From: Arcuatula senhousia
Taxonomy: Eukaryota > Mollusca > Bivalvia > Mytilida > Mytilidae
Length of the DNA: 64,000 nt
Assembly (NCBI GenBank): GCA_963971305.1
Contig: OZ020305.1
Location: 13,053,001-13,117,000, forward strand
Reading direction: 5' to 3'
Below the pieces are notes generated by a model. That model was not told where the DNA came from, did not search any database, and was given only the letters and a program-made list of their open reading frames with translations. The translations under genes and the position numbers were made by a program. Below, one piece after another: positions 33,981-44,437 of the stretch. The first letter of the stretch is position 1; each line of letters opens with the position of its first letter.

Positions 33981-35610
33981 CTTTCGAACTAGAATAGTAT
34001 CTCCGCACATAAGAACCAACTAAATGTTTTCATATATTGTTAGCATGGCTCATATAAATCTCTAAAAAATCAACTTGTTTACCATGTGCAGACGATGTTT
34101 TCTGATCCAAAATGTACATTAAAAACGACAAAATTTCTCATATGTTGTCAATTTTGCTAAAATCACTAGAATTATGACATCATTATGACGCTTCTTTATA
34201 CATTTTGTAAGACTTTAAAATCTTTTGACATATTTTTCTTGTAGGCACAGTTTACACTATATTGAAGCCAGAAATGGACACATATGCATAAACTTTATAT
34301 TTTAACGCTAAAGGGGGCCTTATCACCCATACTCCATTGCATTATTTTTCACTTGTCAAAAAACGTACTCATAAAGACATGGTGGAATCGAATAAGTTAT
34401 ATGTTGTACTATACATCCTTCCATTATGAAATAGTGCCTTAAGAAAACTTATAAAAGGGCATATTTCACATATATAATACAGCATATGAAATATTCATTT
34501 TGTCATAATCTCGAGGTTAATCAGAAAAAAACCATATCCTCGATTTTTAAAGAATCTGATTTACGTTACGCCATTATCTTCACTTTGCAGTAAGTGAAAA
34601 AGTTCAAAATTTCATAAATAGTATTATTCTTTGATTCGATTCGAAAAATTGTTCAATTTCTTAAATGCTTAAAAAGTTATGGATAAAATAAGTCTAAAAT
34701 TGTAAAAAAATATCGGGTGTGTTTTACGTAGCGCCATCTTCCAAGCGCCGTTACTTTGATTGACGTCAGAGTAACGTTTTCATTATACACGAATACATTT
34801 TGTTGCTCAGAAATATTTATTTAAAGCGGTGTTGCTAAAATTTTATAAATATTTCTTCAAATTATTTTTATTGAAAAACGCAAACAAAAAAGAAATAATT
34901 TCATGTTAAAGTTAAATACATTTGTTTTGTGTTCCTGTTAGCGTAGAACAGGCGTGAACCTGTGATCCTGTCATCTTGTGTGCAAGGACGTCATTCCATA
35001 ATATGGAAAACATGGGCACAAACCATAGTGGTCCACTTTGTAGGGGAGTACTAAAGCCATTTGCCAAAAGAATTCGCTATTTGTATTTTTCTTATTACAT
35101 GTAGTGTCTTTGTAAAATCACTAATTTTCAAAAATAAATATTGAAGCGGTTTCTGAATTGATTTTCATACTTAAAATTTCTATAATAATTTTTAATGAAT
35201 TTGGTACTTTAACATAATTCTTACATGTGTTGTATCAAAATGACAATTATTTTAATACAAGTAAAATTAAAAAAATGATTACCGATAAAGGTAATACATG
35301 TTCCTGTGTATTTACATTTTTCGCACAATTAAGGACATACAATACAAACTTTTATTTCTTCTATGCATTGTTTTTAGTTCTTGTACTTTGGGTATTGAAA
35401 ATCCTATGTACGGTTAAGGGCATAGAAATTCCAACCTCCCAAACACAATAAATTATATTTTTCTGATGAATTCTTTGATATATAGTAAAATTTGAGCTAG
35501 TTCTATTGGTTATCATGTCACTAGCTATTTAAAGTTAAACCTTACTTTTGTATCGAATCTGCTACTTTTCAAAGGAAAAAGCGGTATTTTTTTTTTAGAT
35601 TCACATCAAA
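33981..35610. other. Gene-free AT-rich stretch
   Basis: No coding signal. Notable only for the CRE-containing palindrome at 34,749-34,776 and long AT tracts. Confidence 0.45.
34749..34776. promoter_or_regulatory. CRE site inside a palindrome
   Basis: CGTTACT (34,749) and AGTAACG (34,770) flank TGACGTCA (34,761-34,768), the canonical CREB/ATF site. It follows GTAGCGCCATCTTCCAAGCG. No gene start is evident nearby; function unknown. Confidence 0.35.
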
Positions 35611-35640
35611 GTTATACTGAGAGTGCACTGTCAGTATAAC
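35611..35640. repeat. 30 bp near-perfect palindrome
   Basis: GTTATACTGA at 35,611-35,620 and TCAGTATAAC at 35,631-35,640, with AGTGCACT at the centre. Only the G/G pair at the inner edge of the arms fails to match. It sits directly next to the RT fold-back. Confidence 0.85.
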
Positions 35641-35775
35641 TCTTCAATCTAACTTTCAGATATATTGTTGACGTCCTTTCTGTAAACAAGGCTTCGTTTG
35701 GTAGATGGATTCCTTCAATATATCCTCTAGAACTAGCGATTAAAATAACCATCGAATCTACTTGCTACACGTAAT
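35641..35775 (+). pseudogene. RT palm fragment, plus copy of a fold-back
   Basis: The plus strand reads NLTFRYIVDVLSVNKASFGR, then a WIPSIYPLELAIK-like stretch. This is the RT active-site block, in which intact relatives read YIDD. Here the first of the paired aspartates is Val (YIVD), so it would be catalytically dead. It is mirrored at 35,784-35,890. Confidence 0.75.
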
Positions 35776-35873
35776 TCTTGGATTTACATCTCCAATTTGA
35801 CCCGTATGGTCCATCTACCAAACGAAGCCTTGTTTACAGAAAGGACGTCAACAATATATCTGAAAGTTAGATT
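35646..35873. repeat. Perfect 64 bp inverted repeat made of RT sequence
   Basis: Arm 35,646-35,709 is the exact reverse complement of arm 35,810-35,873. The spacer is 100 bp. The 13-mer AACTCTTCAATCT occurs at 35,638-35,650 and again at 35,995-36,007, which may mark an insertion footprint. Confidence 0.9.
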
Positions 35874-35890
35874 AAAGGATCTTGCCTCTT
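35784..35890 (-). pseudogene. RT palm fragment, minus copy of the fold-back
   Basis: The minus strand reads ARSFNLTFRYIVDVLSVNKA, then SFGRWTIRVKLEM and a stop. It is identical to the plus copy through the 64 bp arm, sharing the same YIVD substitution, so the two arms were copied from one already mutated source or have been homogenised. Confidence 0.75.
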
Positions 35891-36093
35891 TCATCTTCTT
35901 GTTTTTCACGAGTTCCTTAAAGGGAAAATTCGCAAAAAAATAATTTTTACATATGTTTTTCATCACATTTTACTTAACATAAATATACATGTAAAACTCT
36001 TCAATCTTCACTAATAAGCGAGTATGAGAGCGTTTTGTATCGATAAATTAGAACGATGGGTGCGGCCATTTTGTACGGCTAGTAGGCTCTATT

Positions 36094-36103
36094 GTCACGT
36101 GAC
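36094..36103. promoter_or_regulatory. GTCACGTGAC palindrome, promoter candidate
   Basis: A perfect E-box palindrome of the form bound by MITF/TFEB/USF-type bHLH-ZIP factors. It lies 30 bp after GCGGCCATTTTG (a YY1-like word) and about 90 bp upstream of the THAP-like exon. The arrangement fits a 5' promoter for that exon; no TATA box is evident. Confidence 0.4.
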
Positions 36104-36181
36104 CATCACCTAATATCCAATAACCACAAAGTACCAAAACGATAACGACACGCAATGGTCAACTCTATCGTCATTTAAAAA

Positions 36182-36394
36182 TGTCTTGCATGATCATGAT
36201 GATAGTTTGGTTGTTCTACTCAGCGTAGTAACGGTTAAGTGTTATTCCGTTTCCCTGACCTAAAGAAAAAGACAGACTTGCATCGTAAAAGGGTCCAGTC
36301 TTTAGATTTCCCATCCACTATCAGCAATGTCAAGTATACAAGTTTGTGTGTGAAGACTATTTTGAAGCAACATCTTTAGATGGTGACTTAATAG
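36182..36394 (+). pseudogene. THAP zinc-finger-like exon, decayed
   Basis: One frame reads FGCSTQRSNG, a stop, then VLFRFPDLKKKTDLHRKRVQ. After a frameshift the neighbouring frame reads YKFVCEDYFEATSLDGDLIV. Together these follow the THAP C2CH pattern: an early Cys, a F.FP block, a basic helix, then C..HF, here CEDYF with His replaced by Tyr. The conserved Trp position reads Arg. An ATAGTAAGC splice-donor-like sequence follows. THAP fingers bind DNA and occur in Kolobok and P-element transposases. Several stops and the lost His show it is dead. Confidence is moderate because the match is from memory of the family. Confidence 0.5.
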
Positions 36395-36399
36395 TAAGC

Positions 36400-37660
36400 A
36401 GTGTTCTTTTGTCCGTGAAAAATGTTTATATCTATCTATATTCGTCAATAATAATTTCATTATTTTTTTAGGCAAACGTTTCTTACATGTTACATTATTA
36501 CCTAGAAAGACCGGGCTAGTATGTAACAGTCAGAATCTTTGCTATAAAAATCCACAAGACAAAAAATATCAGTTTTGTTTAAAAAAAAAAGAATTATAAC
36601 GGGTGTGCGTAAAATTAAGAATATAACCGAAAGCGGAATAAAACTGATCTTTTTGTTTTGTATAAGCGTTTTAACACTTCAGTTATAACTGTGCATTTAT
36701 ACAGAATATTTTTTAAGAACTAGTAAATATACATTTTAAAACAGACAACATTTTTTTCTTCATCTTTTTATCCATTCCCTATGCATTCCTTAAAAATGCG
36801 CAAATGTATTTTTTTTAATCTTTAAAGGATTTCTTAAACGTTCATTATAAAGCAGATAATATTATTTTTACCTATATGAAGATAGTAATTCACAGTCGGG
36901 GGCAACGTATTTGAACTTGTGACACTCCCAGGTACTACTTACTTCCCGGGGATGGTAATTAAGAGGTGGTTGTGTAATGGTTTATGACAGAAAAAGAGAT
37001 CATTTGTTTCTGTTAATTATATATTACAAAGTACAACGGAAGACCTACAATTTATCACTCGTGTCTTTGATTTTTCGACATCTTTATCTGTGTAAAAATA
37101 GTGAAATTGTTCTTCTTCAGGTGATTTTTGAAGGTTTTTTTTTACATTTCTCTTTTAAAAAGTAAAGCAAAAAGCACACTTTACAGAAAACGCTTCGTGT
37201 TACCTTCATGTAGACAGCCGTATGAGTATATACCACAATCTTGTGTTCGTAAGATTATAAAACGTATAAATATTTTATCACTTGTATTTCTCTGCATAAG
37301 AAGCCCAAACAATAATATATCCAAAAGACATAATGCCCGATCTTTAAACATTAGGACGTTCGGACGGACGTACAAAACCAGACACTATATGTCCTCCTAC
37401 TCCTTCTTTCGTAGATGGGGCATAAGATAGACAACCACACCAACAACTTTAGAATGAAATCAATGTAAAAAAGTTCTACATGTCAAACTCTAAACTTTGT
37501 CTGACGCCTGTTTCTGATATACACCTGGAAAAAAGTTAAGCATCCCTAGGCTTTTCATGCTTTTCGATGATTTGAAATGATTTTTAATTTTCATGGGTTT
37601 GGTCAGTTTCAATTCTTCGGCAATACCTTATCACTCTGGAAAAAAAGGAAACGTCTATTC
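36400..37660. other. Element interior, no gene recognised
   Basis: AT-rich sequence. The plus frame at 37,128-37,430 is basic and open for 100 codons but matches nothing I know. ACACCTGGAAAAAAGTTAAG near 37,523 resembles Tc1-type end sequences seen in molluscs; no partner end was found. Confidence 0.35.
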
Positions 37661-37759
37661 ATATACCTATTTAATAGGACGTCTGGTGCTCTCCCCCGGT
37701 GGCGTTTGTACCACAAGAAACTACTTTAACTAATTTTCATCACAACCGCGGGTTTAAAC

Positions 37760-38060
37760 AAACTATCTTGAAGTCGTGGTTGCACCAGGGTCGAAGATAT
37801 CTGTGAATAATGTAAACTCGTGGCAGCATAGGCATTCTGCGAGCAAGGGCATTGGCACACAGCGATCGGAACATTTGCACCATTGAGTGTCAAATTGGGT
37901 TGCTTTGAAATTCTGTCTAGCGATTTATCTCCAACTCTTCTATCTACCGGATTTCTTCCTCCGTATATTCTGGTTCAAGTTGATGCCCCTCCTGACCCAA
38001 TTCGACCAAATCTGCAGAACTAAAGCTGCTAGCAGACACGTCACTCATGTAATCAGACAT
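37760..38060 (-). pseudogene. P2X7 C-terminal-domain-like ORF relic
   Basis: On the minus strand an ATG (38,060) opens MSDYMSDVSASSFSSADLVE, then LGQEGHQLEPEYTEEEIR and a stop. Further on, a shifted frame reads CVPMPLLAECLCCHEF, and a later frame reads FKIVCLNPRL. An acidic FEPEYT..E lead, a C..MP...ECLCC.E zinc-binding core and a VCLN block in that order are what I know from P2X7-C ('ballast')-like proteins, which are amplified in invertebrates outside the receptor. The channel part is absent. It is broken by stops and frameshifts. It may be cargo or an accessory protein of the surrounding element. Confidence 0.45.
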
Positions 38061-38102
38061 TACAAATATTAAGAAGGGACATTGGTGCAAGGGTGTGTTC
38101 AC

Positions 38103-39834
38103 GTTTCTCCAACATTTGATAATTAACTATAACAACACTCAATTAAGGGTGGGGATTAGGGGGCCAACTAAAGGATAGCCAAGTTATTTATACCTGTTAA
38201 AAATATATTAAATATTTTTTGTTCACATAGTCAAAATAGAGTCTGTAGTCAAAACAAAATGTTAAGAATGTCTTTTTTTCTAAATCCTTGATTTTTATTT
38301 TTTCTATTTTTTTTTATTAAACTGTTTTCAATTGCTTTCTTTTCCATTTTATGCTGACTTTTACTAAGTTCTTTTGAAAAAAAAATGTTTTTCTTTCCTT
38401 TTCTAATCTTATTCTTAACCGACATTGACTTTTTAATATTAAGACAGATACTTCAATTGACGAATTTTCAGAATATTCGTTGATAAAATCTTTAAATAAT
38501 TACAAATGTACATCTAAAACGATCGTGTTATCAACGACGAAAAAATTAATATTTCCACATGTCAAGCAATACAAAAATGTAGAAATACAGAAAAAACACT
38601 GTCGAATAGAACTATGTTAATGTTTTACTAAAAGTTCTTTGATTCAATGTGATGCTTACTCTATGTAGTTTTGGACTGAAAGCTGCTAGTAAAGGAATCT
38701 GTGCATGAGTGTTATAAGTCTATAATCAATGTAAAAACGGTATTTCTTCCGTTTTGATCTGGTTAATGCTTAATTTGCTTTATACAAGGTTTGAATCTAG
38801 AATCTAACAAGGTTGACCTCATATATTCTAGAAGGCCAGTACTTCTTGTGAATTGCAACAGGTACGACTTGCTATCGGGGGAAGTTTCATGTTAGTCAAA
38901 TACAGTTAAAAAAAGATGATACGCAAACACGTGATAATATCACATCTTTTATATACGTTTTTATTTGAGATTTTATGAGTAATTGTTAACAAGCACACTC
39001 GTTTGTTTCCTATGGCTTTGAAGTCACGTATAAATTCAAAGGCATGAATATACTTCATATATGGAACTACCTGAGTGTTGCGATACAAGAAAGCTCACAT
39101 ATATTTACAGTTGACAATGTACGTAATATATTGGTATTATTTTTTATCAAATTTCGAAAGTGATCGGCAAAAACCTAGTATATTTTTTTTCTGCTTAAGC
39201 TTACCGCAAAGAAATATCATAAAAAAATTCGTAAATGCCAAAAAATTATTAAAAAACGAAACAAGAACCAAACTGACAAACAAACAAATTTTTTTTTCGA
39301 ACATTGGCTGAAACGTTATAATGTTGCAGGGTCACGACATCGTCCCAATCTATTCTTTCTTTAAAGCCCTCTGCTGAATTTTCCATAATTTACACCTTGA
39401 AATTATTATATCTTTCGTCTAAAATCTGATAACACCATGTATGCACTGAGTGTTGTGAAAGAGGTAGCCCCTGCCGGGCGATGTTTTTGGCCTTGAAAGG
39501 CCCGAGCGTAACGTGAAGCAGTTTCAAAGTCAGTGACGAAAACAGATTTTTATTGATACTATAACATTTTTTATACTGAATGAGAATGAAAAACGGAAAA
39601 AAATCATTTATCAAACCTTTATATAAAATTACATAAGTTTTATCAAAATTAAACGCCTTCTTTCATTTAATCATATGCATTTTCTTTTTTTTTACTTTAA
39701 ACATTAAACCTCATTCCTACAAAATTTACAGGTGAATTGCAGGTAAGAAAAATATTAGCAATCCTTATCAGGGCCCCTTAATCCCCACCCTTAATTGGAT
39801 GTTGTTATTGCTAATTATCAAATGTTGGAGAAAC
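38103..39834. repeat. 63 bp inverted repeat pair, 1.6 kb apart
   Basis: The left arm 38,103-38,165 begins GTTTCTCCAACATTTGATAA and contains AATTAAGGGTGGGGATTAGG. The right arm 39,772-39,834 is its complement with a few mismatches. These could be the ends of a nested element of about 1.73 kb, but no clear target duplication is visible. The interior is AT-rich. A GC-richer patch at 39,465-39,510 is unassigned. Confidence 0.65.
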
Positions 39835-41710
39835 ATGAATAAACCGTTGCAAGGTATATTATATAGCAATTATTTTTCTCATTCTCTCGAAATTACGATT
39901 AATCTTTTTCAAAACCAAAAACCTAATTAAACCACGTTTAACAATCAGGAGACGAAAGAGTCTAAGAAAAGGTAATACCCAGCTGAAGATCACCGTCTCT
40001 TCTTTGATCTTTATGAGGTGACTATTAGACATGCTTAATTGATTTGAATTAATCCGTTAAACTGATCGATAGCCTTTCAAGGATCAGTTAATCAGTTTAA
40101 TAGCTGTCCAATGAGATTAAAAGGCCGGGGGAAAAGGTTTACGTCGAATATACAAAATTCTTACCTGGGGCAAATTACGTAATCACCAATTTGCAATTAA
40201 CACCTGGGATGTCTGACCAGGTGACACCCTGTTGTTTTAAAAAGCGTGATTATCATATGAATGGGAAAATTTTCAAATCATTTTAACGATGTAAATTAAA
40301 ATAGAGTAATTTATGGAAAAGATTAGAATTATGTAGCAGAATTTTAATTATTATCATGATTTAATTATTTAATATTGATGTTTAAAAAAATCATTTATTA
40401 AAAATTTTGTTCGCAAATAATGATAAAAATACTTTATATTTGAAAGAAATCTTCATAAGAATTATGTTATTGCGTATCGGTTTATCGTTATTAAATATTT
40501 TCTTTTGTTTACCAATTAGACCACGCGTCACCACTGTGTTTTATTAAATATAATATCGATATCGATTATATAGCGTTAATCGGATAAAGATGTAATACAC
40601 AGATATCCGGTCATATCTCACCATGCACTCGAGACCATCTCACTGACGTCACTGAGTTACTTTTGAAATCAGAAAATGCCAAATATCTCTGTTATAAATA
40701 AGAATTTTTTGAAAAAAAAATTGGATATATATTTTTGATGACATATTCTATCAATTAAGACCATAAGTCAAAATTCGTGAATTTTCCCTTTAAGAAATTC
40801 AGTCTCATAAGAAATATAAAAAAAAATCGGTGATGAACAGATCACAGTGTGTGCCCATTGGATTTCTAATTTGTTGTTGAAAAATCTCTCCTCCAAATGT
40901 GACAAATATGAATATACACTTGTATAGCATTGCATGCCGGGACTTTTTTATGTTACATATTATAATAACAGTAAAATATTTTGATTCTTTATTGTTTTTT
41001 TGTATATCTAAAAACATGTATTAATTTTATTTTCAATTGAACTAAAGAGAAAGAAATTAAAAATTCATTTTGATTCGCTTTCACCTTTTTATTCTTTTCT
41101 ACATTTCGTGTTTCAAAATGCACATTAACTAAACTATTAGAGATTTGATGCGCAATCCGTTACACGTTGTAAAAGTAAACTAAAGTTTTTCCGTGGTAAG
41201 AACAATTAAAACTGACACAGTACATCAATGATATACAGATAACTGCTAATACAGAAATAAACTAAAATTTGTAATGTAAATAGCTTGTAACACACCCGAA
41301 TGAAAAGCTTTAACGTTGAACCTGGAAAAAATACTTTAAACAAGACATGAAGTAGCACCATATCTGGTATAAACTAACGACAGTTACGTACATAATCCTA
41401 ATGACAATTTTTGAACATGTAATTGAAACTTTAAATATTTTATTTCTGTTTTGTAAAAATGATTATAAATAAAACAGTCTATTTCTAAAATGACTTTTTC
41501 GTACTTCACTTCTTATTAATGAATTCTACGTTTAAAACAGGAAGTTTTTTTATGCAACATTTTGCCAGCAGCACTAGGCTAAAAAATAGAAAACACCCGT
41601 AGTCCAAATAAGTTCGAAAGGGTAAATCAAGAATATAGACATTTGTTCTCTTACTTAATAAAACAAAAAGTTTGACATTTGGGTTGCATAATAGAAATTC
41701 TACCTTATTA

Positions 41711-43431
41711 CAGCTAGAAATGGACTATAATCCCTGTGTTTATATTGGTACTCCTCAATGAAATTAGGAAAACTACAACTCAATCCTTCTATTGAAATTC
41801 GCAACAATGGAAGATGATCTCTGTGATCAGTAAAATTGACATCTATACAGAGGAGATTAACTTGTTCTTGGAAAGAGAAATTTACCTACAGGAAAAAATT
41901 ACCTGTTGAATTTTCAATTTGATAAGTCAGATTAGTCTACGATAGAAAGAAGATTGGTGTACTATACAAAGATGATAGTCTTCATTGTAGCTTTGTTTGC
42001 TGTAACTGCTACTTGAAATTGTTGGAAAAAAATCTTGCTTATTTTGCAGTTTTTAGTTTATTAAGTACTATTCCACATCAGGCAGGGGGTGGCACATCGA
42101 TAATTTCCAATTTAAGATTTTTGGGTATAGATGCATTCATTTTACCATAAAAACAAACCCAATGCAGTTTTTTCATCTTAATATGTATTTTGGTGCCTAG
42201 ATGTTTTTTGACTGGTTATATAGGAAAAAAGTATGGCGGGAAATTTTCCCGTACTTTTCACTATACAATGTAACTAAATTTTGACTGGTAATATCTCCTT
42301 AACCCAAGATTGACTGAAAAAATTAGTGGTCAAAACAAAGTTAACTTGGGTTGCTTTACCCAATTCTGTTGAATTTTTTTCTGTGTATTTATTATTGATG
42401 TGCCACCTTATTAATGGTATCTGCCCGATTCTTAGAAATAGTAGTACTTAAGAGCTTGAAGGATACAGATTTGCGCTTTTCATTATTTGTATTTGTCTTT
42501 AGCGAGATTCCATTAAAATGTTAGCCTTTTCTTGAAGTGAATTAAAAAATACATAAAATATAATATAACATTTACACGATGTAACTCATTTTCTTTTACC
42601 TGAAATTATATAATTTTAGGTTTGCATAGTTTAATTTTGGTTTTAGTGAGGTAAACTGATTGTCTGAGCAGTAGCTGAATGTTAGAAAATTCTTGGATTT
42701 TTAACTTTTTTTAATCTTCATTTTTTTGGGGTTATTATTAGATTAAAATGTTTGCAGGGTAGCTTCATTCTCTTCTGTTTGAGGTCTTCATCAAAAATAT
42801 ATGTTTTTCTTCAAATTCTAATATCTTTTTCACAGGTTATGCTATTATATGTTGATTAAAACTTAAAGCCATGAAAAAGACAAAGACAATCTTTTCCCGC
42901 ATAAACTCTCATTATCTTTAAAAAAAAAATACAGTAAAATCAAAATGTTTAGCTTACATGTATTTTTAAAATCGTCATCTTCGAATTCCTTTCTATTCTT
43001 CATTTGGTTTAAAGAAAAACTTGCATTTTCATAGAAAGAAAAATCTTTTCAATGTAAATGATATATGAATACAAAGAATTATGTCCTTAGTGTAACCTTA
43101 TATTAAACAGATTTTGATTTAAAAAGTAAGAAACTATCCAATTGGTGGTCATATTATCATCTTTGATGAAGAATTGTCTTCCTTCAGAGTAGGAGTTTTC
43201 TTCCTACAGTGAAGGAGTTTTTTTCCTTCAGTGCAGGAGTTTTTTTCCTTCAAGCAAAAAAAAAATCATACCCATAGCAAGTTAATCTCCTCTGTATAGA
43301 TATCAATTTTACTGATCACAGTAATCATCTTCCCTTGTTGCAAATTTCAATAGAGGGTTTAAGTTGTAGTTTACCCATTTTCATTGAGAAGTACAAGTAT
43401 AAACACGGGGATTATAGTCCGTTTTTAGCTG
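41711..43431. mobile_element. 1.72 kb element with 154 bp terminal inverted repeats
   Basis: The left end 41,711-41,864 (CAGCTAGAAATGGACTATAA...) is mirrored at 43,278-43,431 (...TTATAGTCCGTTTTTAGCTG) over the full 154 bp with about 10-15% mismatch. TA flanks both sides (41,709-41,710; 43,432-43,433). The empty site in S3 near 26,361 reads ATTATTAAGAGTG. The interior has no long ORF. A TA target and long ends suggest a non-autonomous Tc1/mariner-like family, but the ends alone do not prove it. Confidence 0.85.
43184..43255 (+). repeat. Short tandem array, CCTTCAGTGCAGGAGTTTTT
   Basis: Three to four imperfect copies of a ~24 bp unit just inside the right inverted repeat of the 1.72 kb element. 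Confidence 0.75.
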
Positions 43432-43564
43432 TAAGAGTGAATGCAGATCACTAAACCTTTGAAAACACACCCGTCCTATCACATATTGAAAAATACCTAA
43501 AGCTTTTGGAATACTTTTGGTCGACCTCAAACCTTCCCATAGTTTATGTACATTTTTCTTAGAT

Positions 43565-43745
43565 TTTGTGATCCGACACCGTTGTCTCTGTGACCGACTA
43601 TTAGACCAATGTTTTTTTTAGAAAATATACGATCTTTGGAAAATTTCTTCCTTCGTAATCAAACACTGGTGGGAAAAAATCTAAATTATGTTGAACGTAA
43701 TGGCTATGATTGATTTGATAAATGCTTGGCTCGTTGTTAAGTTGG
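43565..43745 (+). pseudogene. RT C-terminal relic in block S4
   Basis: CCGACACCGTTGTCTCTGTG (R H R C L C in one frame), then GACCGACTATTAGACCA (DRLLDQ), then decay. It matches 18,060-18,260. Confidence 0.45.
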
Positions 43746-43959
43746 AGTGGTCACATCAATATCCCTATTATGTCTTCACAACCGTGTTGTGTTTTGTGTT
43801 ATTATTATACCCTTAGATCGCGATTAAAGTGGGAGGTGTAGCGATGCATAAAATCTGGTTTAACCCATCATTTCCTTTTAAATAACTGTGTTAGTCAGAA
43901 ACAATGCAGTCTACAATCTTCAATTTTAGCAGTATGTCTTCCTTGTTTTGTCTTTTCTC

Positions 43960-44437
43960 TTAAAATTGACATTTCTTAGTTCCAAGTTGACATTTCTTAC
44001 TTCAAAGTTAACATTTCTCACATCTAAATTGACATCTTTTACTCCCAAGTTGGCATTTCTTACTTCCAAGTTGACAATTTTGACTTCCAACTTGACGTTA
44101 TTCAGTTCCAAGTTGACATTTTCTACTTCTATGTTGTCCATGTTGGAACTAATATCAACTCAAAAGTGAGAAATGTCAACTTGGAAGTGAGAAATGTCAA
44201 CTTTGAAGTGAGAAATGCCAACTTGAAATTGAGAAATATTAACTTTGAACCAAGAAAGGTCAACCTGGAACTAACAAATATCAACTTGGAACTAAGAGAT
44301 ATCAACTTGGAACTGAGAAATGTCAACTTGGAACTGAGACATGTTAACTTGGAACTGAGAAATGTCAACTTAGAACAAATGTCAACTTGGAAGTCAGAAA
44401 TGTCAACAACTTGGAACGTAGAAATTTGATGCTTCAA
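43960..44437. repeat. 21 bp minisatellite, strand-switching (S4)
   Basis: From 43,960 to about 44,135 the units read ACATTTCTTACTTCCAAGTTG; from about 44,163 to 44,437 the complement (GAAATGTCAACTTGGAACTG) is used. The switch point is about 44,140-44,160. Eight or more units lie on the left and about twelve on the right, so the array can fold into a long hairpin. Stop-free frames of 71-102 codons on both strands follow from the 21 bp period and are not genes. Confidence 0.9.

Larger units (their letters stand above)
35921..40789. mobile_element. Candidate Kolobok-like transposon, 4.87 kb
   Basis: TTAA occurs at both borders (35,917-35,920 and 40,790-40,793). The ends are AGGGAAAATTC and GAATTTTCCCT, an 11 bp perfect inverted repeat. 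TTAA targets with purine-start ends and an N-terminal THAP finger in the transposase are the established hallmarks of the Kolobok superfamily. A decayed THAP-like exon follows a promoter-like box near the left end. A P2X7-C-like ORF relic lies on the minus strand at 37.8-38.1 kb. An internal inverted repeat pair (38,103; 39,834) may mark a nested element. No transposase catalytic core was identified. The superfamily call is inference. Confidence 0.5.

Noticed and set aside
35921..40789. piggyBac element
   Set aside because: TTAA fits, but the ends start AGGG rather than CC, and the THAP relic points to Kolobok; not fully excluded.
43926..44437. Four overlapping open frames (71-102 codons) with heptapeptide repeats on both strands
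   Set aside because: They arise because the 21 bp minisatellite has a period divisible by three and few stop-generating words; both strands being open is an artefact.
43960..44437. CRISPR-like array
   Set aside because: The units are contiguous 21 bp repeats without unique spacers, in an animal-type genome, and both orientations occur.
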